From positions 1 through 64,000 of the forward strand of contig JAACJM010000219.1 in assembly GCA_013368315.1 (NCBI GenBank): 64,000 bases of DNA. Direction: 5' to 3'. A program made the position numbers and the translations under genes. Shown here in pieces: positions 57,707-64,000 of the stretch (the stretch's first letter is position 1; each line of letters starts with the position of its first letter). The notes beneath the pieces are model-generated. The model had not been told where the DNA came from and did no database searches. It saw only the letters and a list, made by a program, of their open reading frames with translations. Source of the DNA: Tetrapyrgos nigripes (taxonomy: Eukaryota; Basidiomycota; Agaricomycetes; Agaricales; Campanellaceae).

Positions 57707-58556
57707 AAGGGTAAGTTAAGCAACAGTATGAATAAAATATGGGCCACCAGCAATTCAAGCTACCAGCCTACTACTCCAAGTTAGCTATTACCTATAAAGA
57801 GCCACATAATGCTCAGACATACTTAGCATCCACATAGTTGTGAAATTAGCTGGATGAATGTGACAATAAATTTATTTTCTCAAACTTTTTTTTCTATCTC
57901 TTCAATTTTAAAATTATGTACTTGACTGAGTGAAGGTTAAAGCAATTTGAAATGGAGAATGGGGTATGTATAAATGATATCTCCTCAATGAATGAGCCTT
58001 TCAATGTGAGTAACTTGCTGTAAAATGAAGTGTAGTGAACTTCACTACACTAGGATAAGCACAGCCACATCCAAAGTAGAAAGTCAAGCCATCCTCCAAC
58101 TACTCTCAAGTGGATTGTACTCAAGCAACTTCCAAGTAATCTTCCAGCAGGGCCAAGCAACAGTCAAGCAACAGTCAAGCAACAGTCAAGCAATGTCAAG
58201 CAACAGTCAAGCAACTGTTGCTTGACCTGTTGCTTGAAAAACCATATGCCTGATGTTGACATAGTGCGTTGGTCAGCCAGTGGTAAACGGGTGCGCCAAC
58301 ATGGAATGTCTTCAGGACTGTGAGGTTGTCGAGTGACAGCCATTGGGGGCAGTGGTGATGGTGAATGAATATGGAGAGGAGTTGAGGTAGTAGCATCAGC
58401 CTCACATGAGCTAAGACCTATCTCAACTCAATCCTGGTCATGACTGAGAAGAGGAGTCAAAGTGTCTGTCTGGACACCTGTCTCTACTCAATCCTCAGTA
58501 CATGAAGGGATGTCGGATAAAGGAATGGAGGTGATGGGCTGACTGATGTCTTCTGG

Positions 58557-58991
58557 TCATAGTACTGTTAGTGGAAGATGAGGACAAAGCTTGTCAGCAA
58601 CCCAGCAGAGACTGGAGATGTCAGCATAACGATTGGAGAGCTCTAGAGCCACCACAGTGTTTGTCAACCTCCTTTCCCCATCAAACAGCTCTAAAACCCT
58701 TCCTAGAGAAATCTCGCCATCCAAATACACAAACGAGGCTTCAAGAACATGCTGAAGGAAGCGGGCCTGGTGCCATGTAGTGCTAAGGAAGTCCTTGTGC
58801 ATAGATGGGCTGTCAGGAGCCTTCCAAAGACCTCTGGCAGAATTTTGGATGGTGAAGAGGGAGTCGAGTAGTTCCAGACGTTGTTGAGTTTGTGTGAAGC
58901 TGACTTTGGAGAAGCCAGTATAGTCAAGTTGTTGCTGGAAGTATGGGCCAAAGGGTGGATGAGAGGGGATCGCCATAGCAATACAACCCAA
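58557..58991 (-). CDS. Unrecognised 144-codon open frame, probably a gene fragment
   Basis: An uninterrupted minus-strand frame with balanced composition, including GLWKAPDSPSMHKDFLSTTW, FVYLDGEISLGRVLELFDGE and VALELSNRYADISSLCWVAD. It has the look of true coding sequence more than its neighbours, but I do not recognise a family. It lies beside the 2-kb inverted-repeat element and may be part of a gene interrupted by it; the frame at 55879-56142 on the far side could be another piece. This is speculative. Confidence 0.3.
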   Translation of the reverse strand: MGCIAMAIPSHPPFGPYFQQQLDYTGFSKVSFTQTQQRLELLDSLFTIQNSARGLWKAPDSPSMHKDFLSTTWHQARFLQHVLEASFVYLDGEISLGRVLELFDGERRLTNTVVALELSNRYADISSLCWVADKLCPHLPLTVL

Positions 58992-59099
58992 GAGAGAGAT
59001 GAGAGCAGGAGAGACTGGACAAGGATCTCAAGGCTGGCGCTGAGACTCGACTATATCCAGAATAGTGCAGTGCAAAGCACACAAGGACTTGTAAAAAAG

Positions 59100-59218
59100 T
59101 GTAACGGTCCTTACTTTTTACCTTCACCACTGTCATACTGCACACTGTATCTCATCTATTTCACAGAATAGAAAGAGGTCTACTTGTACGACTCAGGTGA
59201 AAAGTAAGGACCGTTACA
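59100..59218. repeat. Short foldback element, ends TGTAACGGTCCTTACTTTT
   Basis: A 119-bp unit whose ends are inverted copies (TGTAACGGTCCTTACTTTTT and AAAAGTAAGGACCGTTACA). It is non-coding. No clear target duplication is seen. It may be a very small MITE. Confidence 0.6.
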
Positions 59219-59471
59219 ATTAGTTATTAATTAGTAAAAAAAAACCGAAGGGCGCTGCCATTAGGAAAGAGAGATGAGAGGAGACATCTTTTGAGCCGCC
59301 GCTAAAAGATATGTAGATGCGCCTGTTGGAGCACTGCCCTCAAAGGATTTTGCGAGCAAAAAAGTGGCAGGTTAGCCTTTGATAAGGAGAACGGGCGAGG
59401 AAAATACACAGCCACACAGATAAAATTGGTCCAAACCCGTTTATTGGACGGATAGACAGGACCGTTTAAGC

Positions 59472-59850
59472 CAGTGTTGTGGTTAAGGCCTTAATTAAGA
59501 CCACTCAGACAAGTTAGGGCTTAAATAGTTAATAATGATTCTTAATTAAGTGCAAGCTAAGGGCAAGTTAAGGGTGGACTAACAAAAAATTGTCTACACT
59601 TCTTCACTATCAATTCTTTCTCCTGGTACTCCAAAGCTATGTGATCTTCTATCCTCTCATCTGACCATGTGTGCACCTGTAATAAGACATGGTATTATTT
59701 TGAAGCCCAGACTCCCCAAATACAGGGTCGCAGTCAAATAACTAAGTCCTAATTAATCCTTAAGATGAAAATCTGATGATTTTAGGGCTTAAATTGTTAA
59801 TTATTTAAGGCTTTAAGTTAATTAAGGCTTAAGGCTTAACCACAACACTG
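59472..59850. mobile_element. hAT MITE with perfect 8-bp target duplication
   Basis: A 379-bp element, left end CAGTGTTGTGGTTAAGGCCT and right end AGGCTTAACCACAACACTG, flanked by GTTTAAGC on both sides (59464-59471 and 59851-59858). CAGTG ends and an 8-bp duplication are diagnostic of hAT. The interior is rich in TTAAGG motifs, like the ends of the hAT element at 61865-62998, which may have mobilised it. Confidence 0.92.
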
Positions 59851-59867
59851 GTTTAAGCATAGCCACA

Positions 59868-59917
59868 AGCAGAAGTCGAGTGTAATAAACTCAATCTCAT
59901 TTCATTCGGCCTCGTAA
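59868..59917 (-). repeat. TTACGAGGC dispersed repeat, copy 3
   Basis: In minus orientation it reads TTACGAGGCCGAATGAAATG, then GAGATTGAGTTTATTACACT and CTTGTGGCTATG, matching 61591 and 13288. The hAT MITE inserted just inside it. Confidence 0.65.
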
Positions 59918-59923
59918 TCCTCT

Positions 59924-60066
59924 TTATGCTCTTTTTTGGACAGCATTCAATGCCTGCTCATAAGTTTCCTCCAAGCTTTTTGGTAGACCTTTCAGGGCTT
60001 TCCTGATGGCTCGCCATGATCCTAGCTGTTGGAAATATTGAATTTGGCAATCTACCCATCGAATTC
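59924..60066 (-). pseudogene. Fragment of a NACHT/STAND-type NTPase
   Basis: About 47 codons on the minus strand, ending in TAA: RWVDCQIQYFQQLGSWRAIR then KALKGLPKSLEETYEQALNA then VQKRA. This matches the segment after the NTPase core in fungal NACHT-ankyrin/WD/TPR proteins (consensus W..CQL..L.......R.AL..LPKTLEETYERAL). Only this piece is present, abutting the TTACGAGGC repeat. These NLR-like proteins are common in mushrooms, and the fragment may have been captured or left by insertion. Confidence 0.6.
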
Positions 60067-60221
60067 TTTATAGTATTAGTCACTAAACAAATTGAATCAG
60101 AAAAATCATATTTACTGTCCATGGGAGTCATGCAACAGGGCCTCTGTTACTTCCTCTTTGATCTTCACAAATAACGCCTCCCCACTTTAAAATGCAACCG
60201 TCCCCGGTTGCCCCTCTAGGC

Positions 60222-61440
60222 TTACTCATCCCTATCCTCTTCTTCTTCTTCTATTCCTGCAAGGTTTTCGTCGTCTAAGAATTCGGTAACGGAAAAATGG
60301 TTTGGCGAGCGTGCATGATATGAGATGATACGGAAGGCAGTGTATTTGATGCGTGAGACGGCGCCGCTGAGATCTGCGAGACGGTAGTTACAACCCCTGG
60401 TGCGCTTAACAACCAGCATGGGCATTTCTTGGAGATTATCACAATCGAGAGTGAGTTGGATCGTTTCGGAGGCCGTTAGGCCGTTGGCTTCCGTCGCTTG
60501 CGGTAACCTCCGATTTTTCCGCCACAAGGTCTGTATACGTGTTCAATGTTAGTACATAAATATGATTGCCACATTTTCCGCCTCCATGCTACAGGTAATG
60601 GGCTATATATTTACTGACATCGTTCATGCTTGGCATTGACCTTGAGCTGGCCTCGCGTTTGTCTCAGGCAGTCATAAATACATACCCAGGGCTCAGATCA
60701 GAGCCAAATATACGTTTATTGAGAATGAGTACGAGATCCCTTTCTCTGCACTGGTGTTTGCGTATGGTATTTTTTTGGGCTTTCTCAAAGGCTCGGAGGC
60801 GAATCGGCTGTCAATGACTCGTTGATGGATTAGCACAACCCGTCGTTCTAGCTGTATTTGAGAGTTTGGAAGTGATTTCTGGGAGGAGAAATGTAGCTTG
60901 CGAGAGGTCGAAGGGAAGAATGGGTTCTACGCCGTGTGCTGCGTAGTAGGGAAAGAAGCCTGTATCCCGTCGAATGGTGATGCGATCCGCCCAAAAGACA
61001 TATGCTATGACATATGTCCATCTCTGAATGTCTCCTTCGCAAGCCTTGACTATTGCGTCCCTGACTTAACGATGGGATACCTCAACCGTTCCCTGAGCTT
61101 GTGGTTTGTATGCTGCAATCCGAATATGCTGTATGTTGTATTTTTCTGCCAACCAATCCAACGCCTTCACCATCGTCGGTCCATTATCCGTCACAACTTC
61201 CTCGATACCTCCCTACTGACACAGTATCTCTTCAAATATAAACTCCCGAATCGTTCTTCCTGTCTCCGATTTCAACATTCTCCATTCTGGCCACCTTGAA
61301 GGACTACATCTCCCCTGTACCACATATCTCCACCCTGAGACCTTTGGCATATACATCACGTCGATATGGGCCATTTTGAATAACGGCGTTGGAATTGAGA
61401 TGGTGGGTGGAATGATGACCTTTCCATCTCTGTCTTGAGC
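60222..61440 (-). pseudogene. Ty3/gypsy integrase region, C-terminal pol fragment
   Basis: Minus-strand order: IIPPTISIPTPLFKMAHIDV, MYMPKVSGWRYVVQGRC, IREFIFEEILCQ, an in-frame TAG, GGIEEVVTDNGPTMVKALDW (VTDNG, second catalytic Asp), LAEKYNIQHIRIAAYKPQAQ and GTVEVSHR (catalytic Glu), a TAA, VRDAIVKACEGDIQRWTYVI, RITIRRDTGFFPYYAAHGVE and PILPFDLSQATFLLPE. A later frame (60527-60222) gives the pol end: RLADLSGAVSRIKYTAFRII and an acidic tail EEEEEDRDE. The RT, RNase H and protease parts are missing upstream, where sequence switches to dispersed repeats at 61486. Confidence 0.85.
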
Positions 61441-61485
61441 TCAGTACTCCATCAATGGCGAGGAGTAGAAAAATTATTAGCATCA

Positions 61486-61590
61486 GTAAGTACACATTTG
61501 TATATGGGGTATAAGATACCCTGATATGCTCATATACACACTTTTTGGATGTATACGAAAAAGGGACATGTGTATTTATATGCACCTGTA
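61486..61590 (+). repeat. 105-bp dispersed repeat, copy 2
   Basis: Matches 29300-29404. Here it ends exactly where the TTACGAGGC repeat begins (61591), so the two repeats are adjacent. Confidence 0.7.
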
Positions 61591-61690
61591 TTACGAGGCT
61601 GAATGAAATGAGGCTGAGTTCTTTACACTCCGTTTTTGCGTGTGGCAGTGCATATTCATCCCGTCTCCTCCCGTGCTGTTGTTTCCGGTT
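61591..61690 (+). repeat. TTACGAGGC dispersed repeat, copy 4
   Basis: Begins TTACGAGGCTGAATGAAATG, then GAGGCTGAGTTCTTTACACT and GCGTGTGGC. It is the closest match to 13288-13390 (same orientation) and to the reverse copy at 59868-59917. Confidence 0.7.
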
Positions 61691-61864
61691 TCCTCCGAGT
61701 CCTTGCCCATATCCGCAGCCCTGCATTTCTTAAACATGACCAAACAACAACATTGTCTCAATATCTTTGCGACCGGTAACAGAAGTTTCCAATCTTGATC
61801 TTTCATTTCATTGTCTTTTTTCTTCATCTTGTTCTTTTTTTATTGCTTTACTTTCTCTTTTGCT

Positions 61865-62998
61865 CAGTGTCTCACTTTAAGGCCTTAAATTGGGTCCACC
61901 AATTCTTTAAGGGTTATTTAAGGTTTAATGGTTGATTCAAGGGTTTGATTTAAGGCATAAATTCTGAAAAGGAGCAAAATTTTTCTGAGGGATGACACAG
62001 ATTTCTGTGTAAGATAAATGTAGCTAGCCTATGTATTCCTCATCAGAAGGGATCTCAATAGCTCCGTTATCAGGAATTTTGTCCTCTTCAGCACCTGCAA
62101 GGGCCTCCACAAGTATAGCCTCCTCATCAATCTGACCACAAGTAACATGTCCCCGCTTTGGAAGACCACCAAATAGAGTTTGTAGTGTGAACAAATTTGG
62201 GTCCACAATATCCTTGTTTTTTTCATCATTCTCTGCTTGACGAGCCTCACCTATCCACTTTGCCATTTCTGTATGCCATCCGGAAGCTGTAGAACAAGTG
62301 CCCTTCCACGTTCAGTCTCATCTTTGTCATTAATATCTTCAAGGAGATCTCGATAGTGCGGAACACTCAAAAGCTTATCCACAGACTCTTGCTTATGGTT
62401 CCTCGTGATTTGATTAAACCTTTTGCTTGATTAATCATGCATATCAGCTCCAACCTAAGGGAATGGATGAGTAAGATATGAGCAAGGACATAAATTAGAA
62501 CACTCACTGTATGCAGCTTTTGTACCCTTTTCAGACCCAAACAATTCCACTGGGAGGATTGGATGAACTTGGTGCTTGAGAGCAGACATTCGCACCCCAC
62601 CTGATTCACAACAATCTTGAATTACTTGACAGCAAACAGTGCCAATACACGAATCTCCGCAGAGCCACTCAATGCTTTCCATGTGGCAATAGGATCTCGA
62701 CCCTTCGTTTCATTAGAATTTAAATAGTTAGTCAAAAATAAAGAGCGTACCATGGTTCCCTCGAAATCATCCTTTGATGACAGAAATTCTTTGAATGGAC
62801 CCGTCGTTGGCCCCAGTGACTCCGAGCGCAAATAAAAATTATATTTCTCACAGAATTTACTTAGCTGAGCTTAAGCCTTAAATCCCGCCCTTAGGCCTTA
62901 AAATTCTCCTCTCGAAATCATAACCCTTAAATTTAAGGGTATTAAGCCCTTGAAGTGCTTAAGGCTTAAGACCTTAAGCCCAGTGAAAAATGACACAG
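61865..62998 (-). mobile_element. Internally deleted hAT element with TTAAGG-rich ends
   Basis: Approximate ends: CAGTGTCTCACTTTAAGGCC on the left and, reversed, CTGTGTC..CACTGGGCTTAAGG on the right; both subterminal regions are full of TTAAGG/CCTTAA motifs. The content is the last part of a hAT transposase on the minus strand. No 8-bp duplication was found, so borders are provisional. Confidence 0.6.
62029..62831 (-). pseudogene. hAT transposase C-terminal part, frameshifted
   Basis: Minus-strand blocks in family order: DPIATWKALSGSAEIRVLAL then FAVK, a frame change, IVVNQVGCECLLSSTKFIQS and WNCLGLKRVQKLHTVSV (dimerisation core, family NQAGCERTFS...RNRLGL), KLLSVPHYRDLLEDINDKDE and TERGRALVL, then in another frame MAKWIGEARQAENDEKNKDI, TLQTLFGGLPKRG and an acidic end DEEYIG. 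At least two frameshifts and the missing catalytic region make it non-functional. Confidence 0.85.
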
Positions 62999-64000
62999 AC
63001 GATATGAGTTGTACTGAGTTGTACAGATAAAATCCGATACGGCAAGGACTTTTCAGAAATCCTCAGACTCGGTCAGATTGATGCCAAGCATATCTGAGTA
63101 GTTCCACCATCGAATCCTCTCATACAGAGAGTTATTTCCTCTTCGTATTCTATCTATCATCCTTGAATTCCTTGTCATCGCGCCATCTCCTCTTTTTTTT
63201 TCTAAGTCCAAACTTGTTGTCCTTGTCTGGCTCTAAACCAGCTCTTTCAAACTCCGTAACATTCAAGCTCCGCTTTGTGCAATGTGGATGACGCGTCCTT
63301 TCATCCCTTCCACCACATCTCCCCAGGGCCTCTCTCCCTCCCTCCTGCTCTCTCCCACTATCCATACTACCTCCCTCCTCTCTTCTCCAAGGCATTGTCA
63401 TTTCGACTTTTCCTCTATGGTGGGCTAACGTGCGAGGCTCTATCTCCCAACACTACTAGATACCACCAAACACTATAACAACCTACCAGAATGCATCAAA
63501 CATGTCAACAAGCCAATGACCATTCTTCTAGAAGATAGTTACATGGAATATGTGGTTGGACTCTTTGCTAGGCGAAGCTGTATGTGGGCAGGGTGGATGG
63601 GATGCTCCAAGGTACTGAAGCAACAGCCTGGCCTGAATTATAGGCTACTACAGGTGTGTACATGCTTTCTTTCATTTGGGATTGAGTAACGCTGACCCGC
63701 CTTTTGTCTCTACCTCAATTTCTGTCTCACTTTTTAAGCTTCAATCTCAACAGACCTTCGAAGTTAAAGCGGTTCATCTCAACTTTTACTCTAGTTCCTA
63801 ACTCAATACTAATTTAGATTCTAGGCGTGTCGAAAACTGGCCAATAAGTGCAAGAACAATGGGTGGTATGTACTCTTCTTATTTATTTTCGTTGCCATTC
63901 TTATTCTTCGTTTTTCAGAGTTTTGCTGTCTCTATCCCTCTTCCACTTTGTGTTTTGCACCACTGCAGACTTAGTAAACTTGGTTCACCTTTGGTTTTCT
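62999..64000. other. Right edge of the window, no supported gene
   Basis: A pyrimidine-rich patch (63110-63480) gives a minus-strand basic frame (63150-63401) without known motifs. From about 63500 the sequence has some intron-like signals (CAGGTGTGTACATG near 63650) but no recognisable protein. A gene could continue beyond the window. Confidence 0.3.

Larger units (their letters stand above)
56252..58240. mobile_element. 2-kb inverted-repeat element carrying an 11-bp minisatellite
   Basis: The termini are TTTTCAAGCAACAGGGCAAG (left) and its near-complement CCTGTTGCTTGAAAA (right). A second pair of inverted arms lies inside at about 56501-56605 and 57965-58068 (core GTGGCTGTGCTTATCC, then CTACACTTCATT, then CATTGAAAGG). 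No transposase is present. It holds a nested short relative of the 27-29 kb element (56765-57100) and the minisatellite at 57252-57706. No duplication could be read at the borders. Confidence 0.6.

Noticed and set aside
57163..57784. Three overlapping 167-182 codon open frames as genes
   Set aside because: They are forced by the stop-free 11-bp repeat in all frames; no start context, domain or conservation supports translation.

Overview
The window looks like nuclear DNA of a mushroom-forming basidiomycete (Agaricomycetes). The evidence is short GT-AG introns of about 50-75 nt, families typical of that group (secreted dienelactone hydrolase, DUF2235 hydrolases, Tc1-like, hAT, MULE, Ty3/gypsy and DIRS/tyrosine-recombinase elements), and a very high load of decayed transposons. 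Family assignments come from remembered consensus patterns read against the translated sequence. No database search was possible.

Layout. 1-3.05 kb is a nest of small non-autonomous inverted-repeat elements, several with readable target-site duplications. 3.06-4.76 kb holds an intact-looking secreted dienelactone hydrolase gene (six exons, one of only 6 nt). 4.95-5.31 kb is a TA-flanked MITE. 5.7-12.4 kb, minus strand, holds the main host locus: a DUF2235 alpha/beta-hydrolase fused to a long armadillo-like tail, with a Tc1-like transposon inside one intron and an unrecognised small gene just upstream. 13-29 kb is CpG-poor sequence with a decayed 5-kb gene of a mushroom family of unknown function, hAT remnants and a MITE. 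29-34 kb is a GA/TC-biased zone of degenerate repeats. 34.46-38.19 kb is a young DIRS-type retroelement with split direct repeats. 38.78-40.50 kb is a second, broken copy of the dienelactone hydrolase locus.

40.6-59 kb is CpG-poor again: an LTR nested in an LTR of the same family, two solo LTRs of another family (one inside a MULE pseudogene), a minus-strand DIRS-like element that kept gag and tyrosine recombinase but lost its RT, and a 2-kb inverted-repeat element carrying an 11-bp minisatellite open in all three frames. 59-63 kb holds a hAT MITE with a perfect 8-bp duplication, a NACHT/STAND-type fragment, a Ty3/gypsy integrase pseudogene and an internally deleted hAT element.

Only two or three genes look functional: the first dienelactone hydrolase, the DUF2235-ARM gene and perhaps its small neighbour. 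The rest is transposon sequence in various states of decay. No rRNA, tRNA or CRISPR array was found.
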